From Heterotrichella gracilis (Eukaryota; Sar; Xanthophyceae; Tribonematales; Xanthonemataceae), in contig JAULBX010018968.1 in assembly GCA_032358255.1 (NCBI GenBank), positions 1-64,000 on the forward strand: 64,000 nt of DNA, in the 5' to 3' direction. The notes beneath the pieces were generated by a model. It saw nothing but the letters and a program-made list of their open reading frames with translations. It ran no database searches and was not told the origin of the DNA. The position numbers were made by a program, and so were the translations under genes. This document shows positions 6,340 through 14,511 of this stretch, piece by piece. Position 1 is the first letter of the stretch. Every line of letters begins with the position of its first letter.

Positions 6340-7085
6340 GCTGGTCTCCTCATATTACAGGTTTTACAAAGTGGATACGATTTATAATTCTCAACAAGAG
6401 TACTGTAGGCATTACCGTTGACTACTTCAAGAAGTCCCTTATCTTGATAATTGCCGAAATCGCCAAGAGATTGACGTAGGTTATCGGGGGCGCAACAGGG
6501 CGAGATCTTTCCTGTAGCTGAAATCCAAAGCTCCTTATTTAGGAAAGGACATTCATAATGTTCAGGAACGTTTCCCGATATCGTTTCTATTTCCTCCGGA
6601 AGGATATTCTCAAGTGTTACTTTCTTTCCATCAGGCTTCATATATTTCTGTTGGGTATCAATGGCTTGCTCTACATATTGATTCCATTTTCGCTTGCTTT
6701 CAACACTTTCCTTCATAGATAGCGATTCTATTTCAGTAAAATGTGTCCAAAGATGATGTCCTTTCACACGATCAACCCCGAGTTCCGCAGCCAGCTTAAC
6801 AATATTCGCGAGTTCGTGCATATTGTTTTGCATGAACGTGAGTTGAAACGTAATCTTACAATAATATCCGGATTTCAAAAAGTGTGCATTTCGCACCTGA
6901 ATAAAGTCCTTTACGTTTTGAAGTGCTCTTCCAAAATCAAGCCCTACCATAATTCCCTCAGATGTTTCTTTAGTTGACCCATTCCAAGAAATTTTTACAT
7001 CAGTTGTAACTGGAACAATTAAATCTGCCCATTCAGATGCTGTTCTTTTTGGAAATGTTCCATTTGTTGTAAGGTTTAGCTTAAC
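6336..7085 (-). pseudogene. radical SAM/SPASM-domain enzyme, 5' half missing
   Basis: The open frame carries the second half of a radical SAM barrel (KLNLTTNGTFP, then DVKISWNGSTKET and GLDFGRALQN) and a C-terminal SPASM-type cysteine cluster (CPF...SPCCAP...PLCKTCNMR), which binds auxiliary Fe-S clusters. The N-terminal third with the CxxxCxxC motif for the SAM-cleaving cluster is absent, so it cannot work as a radical enzyme in this form. Homology begins at about 7085, exactly where a foreign signal-peptide start is found. An internal ATG at 6950 could still give a 204-residue product and keep the downstream genes translated. Family members modify peptides, often with aromatic or glycine-rich targets. 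Confidence 0.75.
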
Positions 7086-7134
7086 TAGCGTAACTAGAAA
7101 TGAGAGTGGTTAAAAAGAATAGAACTTTTTTCAT
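7081..7134 (-). pseudogene. orphan signal-peptide start of a secreted-protein gene
   Basis: ATG at 7134 opens MKKVLFFLTTLISSYAS and stops after 17 codons. This is a complete Sec signal peptide with no mature protein. A good TAACTTTG promoter box lies 72 bases upstream. The radical SAM remnant starts where this frame ends, in a different frame. The body of the original gene was evidently replaced by the incoming DNA, which marks the right edge of the accessory segment. Confidence 0.55.
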
Positions 7135-7205
7135 ATCATTCAAAATAAAACCCTATTTACTCCCTAAAATTGGTTACGGTTATGCTTTGGGTTAAAAGGG
7201 TAAAA

Positions 7206-7213
7206 CAAAGTTA
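7206..7213 (-). promoter_or_regulatory. -7 box TAACTTTG on the minus strand
   Basis: The complement of CAAAGTTA at 7206-7213 reads TAACTTTG, an exact match to TAnnTTTG. It would drive the orphan signal-peptide start and, through it, the phosphatase and WG genes. Confidence 0.5.
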
Positions 7214-7306
7214 GTATTTAATAATACAGTAAAAAATCATTTAACATATTCGTAATAAATGTCGATAACCTATTCCAACCTGATTTATGGTTTACAGAAT
7301 ATGAGA

Positions 7307-7465
7307 TTACTTACTAGCGATAATTCTCTTTCTAAACGAAGAATTAGTTGTAGAAAGTCTGAATACATAGATACCTGATGACAGATCGCTAACTTCTATT
7401 TCGGTCTGCCGCAAAATAAAAGCAGAATGTTTTAAATGCCCATGAAGATTAAAAATTCTCATTTC
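7307..7465 (-). pseudogene. fragment of a T9SS type A sorting domain
   Basis: The minus strand encodes RIFNLHGHL, then VSDLSSGIYVFRLST, then FRKRIIASK and a stop at 7307-7309. This is the second half of a type A C-terminal sorting domain. The fragment begins in mid-domain, exactly at a hairpin repeat (7466-7484). No N-terminal part remains. It is the tail of a former secreted protein. Confidence 0.65.
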
Positions 7466-7484
7466 GCAGGATTACAAATCCTGC
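7466..7484. repeat. REP-like hairpin GCAGGATT-ACA-AATCCTGC
   Basis: Perfect 8-bp arms enclose a three-base loop and are followed by TGAGCGGG. It abuts the broken end of the sorting-domain fragment, which suggests that insertion or recombination at this repeat truncated the gene. Confidence 0.55.
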
Positions 7485-7496
7485 TGAGCGGGAAAA

Positions 7497-7532
7497 TAAA
7501 AAAGCCTCTATAGATTTTCTATAAAGGCTTTA
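7497..7532 (-). terminator. terminator of serC
   Basis: AAAGCCT...TATAGA pairs with TCTATA...AGGCTTT around a short loop. On the minus strand it is followed by GGCTTTTTTATTTT. It lies 19 bases past the serC stop. Confidence 0.75.
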
Positions 7533-7550
7533 AAATTTAAGAACGATTGT

Positions 7551-8624
7551 TTAAGCAAATTTCTTCTCAAACTCCTTCATCACATCCACCAATACATTCA
7601 CACTTTCTAAGGGTAAAGCATTGTACATTGATGCTCTGTAACCACCCACATCGCGGTGACCACGAATGCCGCTGATGCCTGCATCTTTCCAGAATTTATC
7701 AAATTCAGGCTCCAACTCCGGTTTATTTAATAAAAAACAAGCGTTCATGTGGCTGCGGTCTTCCACTGCCGTGGTGCCATGAAACAATGAATTTCTATCA
7801 ATCTCATTATAAAGGGCATCGGCTTTTTGTTGATTGAGTTTTTCGATCCAGGCAATGCCGCCGTTTTTCTTTAACCACTGCATGGTCAACAAGGTCACGT
7901 AAATTGGAAATACCGGCGGTGTATTATACATGGAGCCTCCTTTAATGTGCACCTGGTAATCCAACATCGATAACATTTTTCTGCCTGTTTTTCCTAAGGC
8001 ATCTTTTTTCACCATGATCATGGTACTTCCGGCAGGACCCATATTTTTTTGAGCACCGGCATAGATCAGATCAAATTTAGTAGCATCTACTTTGCGACTA
8101 AAAATATCTGAACTCATGTCACACACCACTGGTACCGGTGAATTTGGAAATTCCTTTATTTGAGTACCAAAAATGGTGTTGTTACTGGTAATATGTAAAT
8201 AATCAGCATCCTTTGGGATCTCATATCCTTTAGGGATGTAATTAAAATTTTTGTCTTCCGATGAAGCGATCACCCGCGTATCACCAATTAATTTTGCTTC
8301 TTTAATGGCCTTAGTGGCCCACACTCCGGTGTTCACATAGGCCGCAAAACCATCGGTCCGCAATAAATTATAAGGCACCATGGCAAATTGTAAACTGGCA
8401 CCGCCACCTAAATACAAAACTTCATACTCATCCCCTACTCCAAATAATTCTTTTACAATCGAACGCGCCTCATCCATTACCTTTTCGTAATTTTTGCTGC
8501 GGTGTGATATTTCCAACAAGGATAAATTTAAATTATCGAAGTTGATACAAGCTTCTGATGCTTGTTTTAATACCTCTAGAGGTAATATTCCGGGACCCGC
8601 ACTAAAGTTGTGTACCTTGCTCAT
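7551..8624 (-). CDS. serC: phosphoserine aminotransferase SerC
   Basis: SerC converts 3-phosphohydroxypyruvate and glutamate to O-phosphoserine and 2-oxoglutarate in serine synthesis, and also acts in the pyridoxal phosphate pathway of many bacteria. The 357-residue length is typical. The protein opens with VHNFSAGPGILP, has the PLP-binding lysine in YAGAQKNMGPAG, and ends in the conserved GHRDVGGYRASMYNA block. The ATG at 8624 is well supported. It lies 32 bases downstream of a WG-repeat gene on the same strand, but the two roles are not obviously linked. A serA gene is not in the window. Confidence 0.96.
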   Translation of the reverse strand: MSKVHNFSAGPGILPLEVLKQASEACINFDNLNLSLLEISHRSKNYEKVMDEARSIVKELFGVGDEYEVLYLGGGASLQFAMVPYNLLRTDGFAAYVNTGVWATKAIKEAKLIGDTRVIASSEDKNFNYIPKGYEIPKDADYLHITSNNTIFGTQIKEFPNSPVPVVCDMSSDIFSRKVDATKFDLIYAGAQKNMGPAGSTMIMVKKDALGKTGRKMLSMLDYQVHIKGGSMYNTPPVFPIYVTLLTMQWLKKNGGIAWIEKLNQQKADALYNEIDRNSLFHGTTAVEDRSHMNACFLLNKPELEPEFDKFWKDAGISGIRGHRDVGGYRASMYNALPLESVNVLVDVMKEFEKKFA

Positions 8625-8656
8625 AAAAAAGTTTTAGGTTATAAATTTACTAATGT

Positions 8657-10738
8657 TTAATCGTTTAACAATTTAATTTCGCCATTATTTAAAGTAATAA
8701 TAAGAAGATGATCCATTGGTTTTTGAATGGTTTCTACCCCCGAATACACGAGTTCACCTTCTTTGTTAATCAATGAACGTAGATCATCTTCTACCAAAAA
8801 ATAATGCTTCGATACCTTTGTGATATCGGCATTGCTGCTAAAAACCTCTGCTCCTTCCCTGTTAATGAGAATGTTAAGGTCTTTGAATTTAACCAAAGCT
8901 AAACTATCAGAGAAGTCGCCTGCAGCAAAGTATTTGTATAAAATAACCGGACTTAATTTACGATCAACATAACCGTATTTATTTTTTTGCTTTACCCGAA
9001 TCAGGTCATCACAGGCAAAATTGATTTCCTGAAAGGCTCCAAAATTAATATTAAGTCTGCCATTCTCATCCACAAAGGCTTGTTCACCCTTTTTTATCAG
9101 TCTAAAAAGTGAGCCATTAGTATAGTATTCAGCCGGTTTCTCCTTCATGAACTCATACATCACAGGCGTTAAGAAACATCCTTCTGAACTAAAAAAACCA
9201 TATTGTCCTTTTGAAACAACTATAAAAACACTTGAATTGGTTTTTAGTATCTGATCATAAAGCGGTTCTAGCAGCATAGTTCCAAACACATTTACTAATC
9301 CATATTTATTAGCTTGTTGCACAATGGCAATTTGTTTAGAGTTAAAGTCTGAGATCCAATCAAATTCAGCTTTGTGAGCTTTACCTGTGGCCGATACAAA
9401 CCCATAAGTTCCTTTCTCACTATAATAAGCATAGCCGTTCTTAAAATCTCCCAATTTGTCAAATTTAGGCTCAATGATCACTTGTCCAAAATGATCTAAA
9501 GTGCCGTATTTATCTCCTTTTTTCACCACATAGGTATTTTCACTCAGGTCATTGATCTCATCATAATACCCTGAAATTTGTTGCCCTTGTCGGTTAATAA
9601 AAAACCAGTGATTCTTTTGTTTTACGGCGGCAATACCATTTCTAAAAACAAGGGCATCTGAATAAACTGTTGCAAAGGGATTTTCGTTTTTTTTATTGAC
9701 AAAAAACACCGAATCGTTTTTAGTAACCACCGATAAACCTTCATGAAAATCGCTGACGGCATCGTAAAGCGGACTTATGACGAGTTTGGCTTTGGCATCA
9801 ATAAATCCATAAAAATCATTTAGTTGATACGGGTATAACACTAATTTATTTAGCTCTAATTCGTTTAGGATTGAATTTTTTAGTGGAAAGTCGGGATACA
9901 TTTTAGTAAATCTTTCCAGTTCGGTAAACGAAAAATCGCTTACCGTCAATGAAAATAACAGTTTCCAGGCTTCAATGTTTTGTGGCGCCTTTGGGTAATC
10001 TCGGACAAAAGAAGCCAGTCCTTCCTTATTATTTTTTTGAACATACCTGTCAAACAGCTCCTGAAGGGCGGTGTTCACCATGATATTCTTTGGCTGGGTT
10101 TTAAGAAAATAGATAAAGGAGTCTTCCGTTTTACTAAAGGTTAATTCCTCGAAGATCTGCCTGTCTCTTAAAACCAGAGCTTCACCATAAAATTCACTTT
10201 GCGGGTGTGTTATTAAAAATGCCAAGGTCAGGTCACTTTTGTTGGAGGTAATAACGGACTTATAATCGAGTTCATCGCGCAAATAAACGGCCTCTTTCAC
10301 AATATTTTTAGGGCATAGGTAGAAGTTTGTCAAGAAATAATCATAGGCTGCAACTGTATTAACTTGTTTGACCTTTTGAAACATATTTGTTGCAACAGTA
10401 TCGGCCAGTGATAGAATGGTTTTTGGATTGATACTAAAATTGGAAAGAATCAAAGGCTGAGGAAAAGCCTGAAAGGCATGATAACTCAGGCGGACGTATT
10501 TAGCAGCACTGTCAATATTTGTAAAGGGATTATCTGTTCTTGAATAAATAAGCGATAAGCCATAACTGGCATAGGCATCGGTTTTTTTATATTGAATTTC
10601 GGTGAATAATTTTTTGGCCAGAAAATAATCGTAAATACGTAAGGCTTCAAAAGCCTTTTCAAGTTTTGAAGACCTGAGTTGATTGCTTGTCATCAATAAG
10701 ACACAAACAAACATCCATATTTTATAAGCTCGTACCAC
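8657..10738 (-). CDS. exported WG-repeat protein with N-terminal TPR-like region
   Basis: The 693-residue protein starts with a signal-like hydrophobic stretch (IWMFVCVLLMTSN). A helical, TPR-like part follows to about residue 295 (for example KLFTEIQYKKTDAYASYGLSL). The rest is WG repeats with the pattern YGFIDAKAKLVISPLYDAVSDF, here as FYGFID..., KYGTLDHFG, TYGFVSATG, KYGLVNVFG and KYGYVDRKL. The repeats are about 45-50 residues each. WG proteins are common in Bacteroidota and their function is mostly unknown; a surface or periplasmic binding role is likely. It precedes serC by 32 bases. Confidence 0.82.
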   Translation of the reverse strand: MVRAYKIWMFVCVLLMTSNQLRSSKLEKAFEALRIYDYFLAKKLFTEIQYKKTDAYASYGLSLIYSRTDNPFTNIDSAAKYVRLSYHAFQAFPQPLILSNFSINPKTILSLADTVATNMFQKVKQVNTVAAYDYFLTNFYLCPKNIVKEAVYLRDELDYKSVITSNKSDLTLAFLITHPQSEFYGEALVLRDRQIFEELTFSKTEDSFIYFLKTQPKNIMVNTALQELFDRYVQKNNKEGLASFVRDYPKAPQNIEAWKLLFSLTVSDFSFTELERFTKMYPDFPLKNSILNELELNKLVLYPYQLNDFYGFIDAKAKLVISPLYDAVSDFHEGLSVVTKNDSVFFVNKKNENPFATVYSDALVFRNGIAAVKQKNHWFFINRQGQQISGYYDEINDLSENTYVVKKGDKYGTLDHFGQVIIEPKFDKLGDFKNGYAYYSEKGTYGFVSATGKAHKAEFDWISDFNSKQIAIVQQANKYGLVNVFGTMLLEPLYDQILKTNSSVFIVVSKGQYGFFSSEGCFLTPVMYEFMKEKPAEYYTNGSLFRLIKKGEQAFVDENGRLNINFGAFQEINFACDDLIRVKQKNKYGYVDRKLSPVILYKYFAAGDFSDSLALVKFKDLNILINREGAEVFSSNADITKVSKHYFLVEDDLRSLINKEGELVYSGVETIQKPMDHLLIITLNNGEIKLLND

Positions 10739-10851
10739 GTAATTTTTCAGATGTCTTTGCGATCAAATTATTGTCACAAATTAAAAGAGTGCAAATATAT
10801 AAGATTTGACTTTTAAATTGGCTTTGCTGCCATCGAACAAAATTATTGCTT

Positions 10852-10859
10852 TATATTTG
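10852..10859 (+). promoter_or_regulatory. -7 box TATATTTG, four bases from the start codon
   Basis: This is an exact match to TAnnTTTG, ending four bases before the ATG at 10864. Transcription would begin at or next to the A of the ATG, giving a leaderless message. Confidence 0.55.
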
Positions 10860-10863
10860 CCGC

Positions 10864-11055
10864 ATGTTTAGCACGGGTAGAATTATATTTATTGCGTTTT
10901 TTGTTCTGGCCTTTGGTTCTTATCTCGTTTGGGCCTATGTAAAGGAAAAAAAACTGAACAAGATCCATTTTAGTAAAAGTTACAAGGTCTTACTGGCTCT
11001 TATCCTATTTTTGCTCCTACAGTTTATTATTGTTAAAATACGGAAATTCCTTTAA
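10864..11055 (+). CDS. small conserved membrane protein (two transmembrane helices)
   Basis: The 63-residue protein has the first helix at IIFIAFFVLAFGSYLVWAY, a basic cytoplasmic loop (KEKKLNKIHFSKSYK), and the second helix at VLLALILFLLLQFIIV. The longer frame begins at a TTG inside the promoter box, so ATG 10864 is the credible start. Similar short two-helix proteins of unknown function occur in Bacteroidota. It stands alone and diverges from the WG gene. Confidence 0.7.
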   Translation: MFSTGRIIFIAFFVLAFGSYLVWAYVKEKKLNKIHFSKSYKVLLALILFLLLQFIIVKIRKFL

Positions 11056-11094
11056 TTTTTTATGCATTCATCTGCATTTTTTACCGTTTTATCG

Positions 11095-11102
11095 TATATT
11101 TG
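11095..11102 (+). promoter_or_regulatory. -7 box TATATTTG
   Basis: This is an exact TAnnTTTG match, 52 bases before the ATG of the secreted protein at 11155. I see no convincing -33 TTG. Confidence 0.5.
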
Positions 11103-11154
11103 TCTATGTTTCCATTAAATTTGGGGACATTTTAATATTGATTGGATTCAAATT

Positions 11155-11937
11155 ATGAAAAGACTCTTTTTAGTTCTTAGCATTTTAACCTTTAGCCTTA
11201 TTGCTAATGCTGCTGTGCTGGTTATCGAAGGGAAGTATCAGAATAAGAATATTTATATCCACAATGGACTTGGTCCGGGTGGTGTTGGATTTTGCGCCAA
11301 AGAAGTGCGGGTGAATGGCAATATTACTACCGATGAGATCAACTCCAGTTCATTTGAAATAGATTTAAAGGCTGCTAATTTAAAATTCGGTGAAAACGTA
11401 CTTATTGAAATTGTTCATTTTGATGGCTGTTTACCGAAGGTTTTAAATATGGAAGATCTAAAGCCAAAACCTACTTTTGACATTGTGATGATGAGCTTAA
11501 GTCCCGAAGGACTTTTAAAATGGACCACCAAAAATGAAAATGGGGCTTTACCTTTTATCATTGAACAATTTAAATGGAATAAATGGGTACCGGTTGGTGA
11601 AGTAGATGGATTGGGCACTCAAACTAATCACGATTATTCTTTTCAAGTGGCAATGCACAGTGGTGAAAACAAGTACCGTGTGAAACAAAAGGGATTTAAT
11701 GCCACTTCTAAAGTATCTAAAGACATTACTGCTACCTCTTCCATTAACAAACCATCTTTCGCGATTCAAAAAAACAACAGCAGCATTGATTTCAGCAATG
11801 AAACAGCCTATGAAGTGTATGATGCTTATGGCGTGATCGTTAAAAAAGGCTACGGTAAACAGGTAAAAATAGATAATCTTTCCAAAGGTGATTATTACCT
11901 GTGTTACGACAATTCTTTGTCTGAATTTAAACGATAG
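11155..11937 (+). CDS. secreted protein with a short type A-like sorting tail
   Basis: The 260-residue protein has a clear signal peptide (MKRLFLVLSILTFSLIANA). Its central beta-rich region (about 20-190) is of no family I recognise. The C-terminus runs VYDAYGVIVKKGYGKQVKID then NLSKGDYYLCYDN, which matches the second half of a T9SS type A sorting domain but lacks the usual YPNP start. The C-terminus overlaps the convergent Nudix gene by 11 bp. Probably exported to the outer membrane or surface; function unknown. Confidence 0.75.
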   Translation: MKRLFLVLSILTFSLIANAAVLVIEGKYQNKNIYIHNGLGPGGVGFCAKEVRVNGNITTDEINSSSFEIDLKAANLKFGENVLIEIVHFDGCLPKVLNMEDLKPKPTFDIVMMSLSPEGLLKWTTKNENGALPFIIEQFKWNKWVPVGEVDGLGTQTNHDYSFQVAMHSGENKYRVKQKGFNATSKVSKDITATSSINKPSFAIQKNNSSIDFSNETAYEVYDAYGVIVKKGYGKQVKIDNLSKGDYYLCYDNSLSEFKR

Positions 11938-12556
11938 ATCGCAGCACTTCTCTTAACTCGCTTAAGATCATTGCGGTTGCTCCCCACACTTGATGTCCTT
12001 CTACAGCAAACCAGGCCGTTTTTATGTGCTGATCTTCCGATAATTTAACCACCCCTGTTTTTACTGTTTCTTCGTTCAATAAATCGCTCAATTTGAGTTT
12101 TAAGAGAGACTTTACCTCCCTTTCCTGAATGATCAAACTTGGTTGAGGAATCTTACAAAAGCCAATAAATGGCTGAACTAAAAACTGACTTACCGGTATT
12201 TTAATTTGAGTTAATGACCCAATGACCTCAATATCGTTCAGTCCTATTTCTTCATAACACTCTCTCCGAGCAGTATTCTCAAGCGTTTCATCTGCACGGT
12301 CATATTTTCCCCCCGGTAAACTAATTTGTGCCGAATGGGCGCCTTGATAAGAAACACGTTCAATTAAAGGAATAAAAGCCGAACCGTCAGCATCTAAACA
12401 CAAAACCAACATGACTGCACTTGGTTTAAATTGATCCATTGACAAGAGGGCATCTTCTATCCTTTTACGATGAAAAGGTGCCATCAGGTATTGAGCATCT
12501 TCGCCCGGAAGAGGTTTTTGAAGCGCTGTTTTAAGGTTATTTAATAGAGATTCCAA
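11927..12556 (-). CDS. Nudix hydrolase, CoA pyrophosphatase (NudL-like)
   Basis: The 209-residue protein carries the Nudix box GGKYDRADETLENTARRECY then EEIGL, with the REcyEE metal-binding core. The preceding GAHSAQISLPGG is the lead-in typical of the CoA-pyrophosphatase group, which cleaves CoA to 3',5'-ADP and 4'-phosphopantetheine. The length fits. The exact substrate is inferred from subgroup motifs. It runs convergent to the gene before it and divergent from ribBA, 49 bases away. Confidence 0.88.
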   Translation of the reverse strand: MESLLNNLKTALQKPLPGEDAQYLMAPFHRKRIEDALLSMDQFKPSAVMLVLCLDADGSAFIPLIERVSYQGAHSAQISLPGGKYDRADETLENTARRECYEEIGLNDIEVIGSLTQIKIPVSQFLVQPFIGFCKIPQPSLIIQEREVKSLLKLKLSDLLNEETVKTGVVKLSEDQHIKTAWFAVEGHQVWGATAMILSELREVLRSIV

Positions 12557-12588
12557 AATTTAAATACCAATTCAAAGCCTTAAATTAA

Positions 12589-12596
12589 TAAATTTG
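12589..12596 (+). promoter_or_regulatory. -7 box TAAATTTG of ribBA
   Basis: This exact TAnnTTTG match ends nine bases before the ribBA ATG at 12606. The box overlaps an in-frame TTG at 12594, ruling that codon out as the start. There is no room for an FMN riboswitch. Confidence 0.55.
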
Positions 12597-12605
12597 CTAA
12601 ATATT

Positions 12606-13811
12606 ATGAGCGAATTTAAGTTAAATACAATAGAAGAAGCCTTACAGGATATTCGTGACGGCAAAGTAATTATAGTGGTAGACGATGAAGATCGTGAAAA
12701 TGAAGGAGACTTTGTGACTGCTGCGCGTAACGCCACTCCCGAAGTGATCAATTTTATGGCCACTCATGGTCGCGGTTTAATATGTGCGCCATTGACTGAA
12801 GAGCGGGCTCACGAATTAAAACTCGATATGATGGTGCCGGCTAACACCTCTTTGCACGAAACACCTTTTACTGTTTCCATTGATCTGTTAGGATTTGGTT
12901 GTACCACCGGGATCTCCGCTTCCGATCGTTCTAAATCAGTAAAAGCCTTGATCGATCCAAGTATCAAACCTTCTGATTTTGGCAGACCAGGGCATATTTT
13001 CCCTTTAAAATCAAAACCGGGTGGTGTGTTGAGAAGAACCGGACATACCGAGGCTACTGTGGATATTTCGGTACTTGCCGGCTTTGAACCTTGTGGCGTG
13101 TTGGTTGAAATTTTGAATGAGGATGGCACCATGGCCAGATTGCCACAGCTGGTGAAGATCGCTGAACGATTTGATCTGAAAATTATCAGTATTGAAGATC
13201 TGATCGCTTACCGTTTAGAAAAAGAAAGCGATGTTAAAAAGCAGGTGGAAGTGAATATGCCGACTGAATGGGGTAATTTTAAACTCATTGATTTTACACT
13301 TGAAACCACAGGACAAGAACATTTAGCTTTAGTAAAAGGAGAATGGAAAAAAGATGAAGCCGTGTTAGTTCGTATGCACTCATCTTGTGTAACGGGAGAT
13401 ATTTTTGGAAGTTGCCGCTGTGATTGTGGCGATCAATTGCACAAATCGATGGAGATGATTGAAAAAGAAGGCAAGGGTGTGATCGTATATTTGAATCAGG
13501 AAGGTCGTGGTATTGGTCTATTAAATAAATTAAGATCTTATAAACTTCAGGAAGAAGGATTAGACACCGTAGAAGCAAATATTGAGCTTGGTTTTAAAAT
13601 GGATGAGCGCGATTATGGTGTAGGTGCTCAAATACTAAGAGAATTAGGCGTTCGCAAAATTAAATTAATGACCAATAATCCGAAGAAACGTGCCGGCTTA
13701 ATTGGTTATGGTTTAGAAATTGTTGAGAATGTACCTATCATTATTCAATCAAACCCGCATAACGCTAAATACCTTCAAACAAAAAAAGATAAAATGGGTC
13801 ATTCCATGTAA
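12606..13811 (+). CDS. ribBA: bifunctional 3,4-dihydroxy-2-butanone-4-phosphate synthase / GTP cyclohydrolase II RibBA
   Basis: RibBA makes both precursors of riboflavin: DHBP from ribulose 5-phosphate, and the pyrimidine from GTP. The N-terminal half (to about 205) is RibB, with the acidic metal site [13 protein letters not shown] and the HTEATVDIS block. The C-terminal half is RibA, with the zinc triad [20 protein letters not shown], the [14 protein letters not shown] loop and [11 protein letters not shown]. The total of 401 residues is usual for the fusion. ATG 12606 is chosen because the longer frame starts at a TTG inside the promoter. A strong terminator follows, so it is monocistronic. 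Confidence 0.97.
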   Translation: MSEFKLNTIEEALQDIRDGKVIIVVDDEDRENEGDFVTAARNATPEVINFMATHGRGLICAPLTEERAHELKLDMMVPANTSLHETPFTVSIDLLGFGCTTGISASDRSKSVKALIDPSIKPSDFGRPGHIFPLKSKPGGVLRRTGHTEATVDISVLAGFEPCGVLVEILNEDGTMARLPQLVKIAERFDLKIISIEDLIAYRLEKESDVKKQVEVNMPTEWGNFKLIDFTLETTGQEHLALVKGEWKKDEAVLVRMHSSCVTGDIFGSCRCDCGDQLHKSMEMIEKEGKGVIVYLNQEGRGIGLLNKLRSYKLQEEGLDTVEANIELGFKMDERDYGVGAQILRELGVRKIKLMTNNPKKRAGLIGYGLEIVENVPIIIQSNPHNAKYLQTKKDKMGHSM

Positions 13812-13830
13812 TCAAAAAGCATCACCTTAA

Positions 13831-13862
13831 AAGAGTCGTCTATGAGGCGGCTCTTTTTTTTT
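13831..13862 (+). terminator. terminator of ribBA
   Basis: AAGAGTCGTC and GGCGGCTCTT pair over ten positions (two G-U) around TATGA and run into nine T residues. It lies 19 bases after the stop. Confidence 0.85.
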
Positions 13863-13974
13863 GAAATAAATCTAGAGAGCTATCGAATAGGCGTCAAGGA
13901 AAGATCGAAAAAAACTCCACTAACCATTCTCGTGAGCGGGTTCTGGTTACGTCTCGGACAGTGCGGTGGCTAAC

Positions 13975-14095
13975 GGCGATTTGGTGCGAACCCGAATTTT
14001 TCGTTAAGTGAGTTCTGGGTTTAGGCGAACAGCGAAAAATTCAGGTTGGCAAATCGCCTTGATTTTTTGTTTCTTTTGCATCAAGGCAAAAGAAA
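13975..14095. repeat. nested long hairpin plus second hairpin (MITE- or ncRNA-like)
   Basis: Outer arms GGCGATTTG (13975-13983) and CAAATCGCC (14050-14058) are perfect. A middle AACC/GGTT pairing (13989-13992 with 14044-14047) leads to inner arms GAATTTTTCG (13994-14003) and CGAAAAATTC (14033-14042), also perfect. Directly after come TTTCTTTTGC (14070-14079) and GCAAAAGAAA (14086-14095), perfect 10-bp arms with a six-base loop. This is far more pairing than chance would give in AT-rich spacer. Confidence 0.65.
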
Positions 14096-14351
14096 GATGC
14101 AAGGCTTACCATTAAAAGTGTTTATACCATTTGTATATAAATAAGCTTGACGCTAATTCGATAAACGGTACGAGAAAAGTTTGCGGGAACACAACCGCAA
14201 TTGGTGATTGACGACTTTTCGAGAAGGGTTACGTTATTTGCGAGAAGAGTGTGACAAAAGCCCGGTAGGCTTTTGGGCGAGTTTGTGACTTAGCACTTTG
14301 CTGTCAAAGCTAACTTTGTCATTTAACGAGCTGTGACAATACCGCAATATC

Positions 14352-14385
14352 AGTTCGAGTAGCGACGTGAGGAGCGTATCGAGAA
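14352..14385. repeat. REP-like imperfect palindrome
   Basis: GTTCGAGTAGCG and GCGTATCGAGAAC face each other around a GC-rich centre. The wording resembles short extragenic palindromes dispersed in Bacteroidota genomes. That link is from memory and unverified here. Confidence 0.4.
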
Positions 14386-14458
14386 CGGAATGCATCTGAG
14401 GAAAAAGTATTTTATAAAGACCTGACATCAAGATGTCTGAGTCTTCCAAATTATCCAT

Positions 14459-14494
14459 AAAAAAAACTCCTTAGCAACACTAAGGAGTTTTTTT
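14459..14494 (-). terminator. terminator of the first adhesin gene
   Basis: ACTCCTTAG (14466-14474) pairs with CTAAGGAGT (14480-14488) around five bases. An A-run on one side and a T-run on the other allow use from either strand. It lies 17 bases past the stop at 14512. Confidence 0.8.
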
Positions 14495-14511
14495 ATGAAG
14501 GAGCTATTAAA

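Larger units (their letters stand above)
13863..14458. other. 596-bp gene-free stretch of hairpins and dispersed-repeat-like sequence
   Basis: No coding frame looks real here. The contents are a nested hairpin at 13975-14058, a second hairpin at 14070-14095, and a partly palindromic TTCGAG...TATCGAGAA block at 14352-14385. Base composition is higher in GC than the neighbouring intergenic DNA. It separates ribBA from the T9SS adhesin pair. Confidence 0.6.

Noticed and set aside
12557-12605. FMN riboswitch upstream of ribBA
   Set aside because: Only 49 bases separate the genes and the promoter box is nine bases from the ATG, leaving no room for the aptamer.
14234-14458. Minus-strand 74-codon frame before the first adhesin
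   Set aside because: It lies in the hairpin-rich spacer, crosses the palindromic block at 14352-14385 and has no recognisable features.
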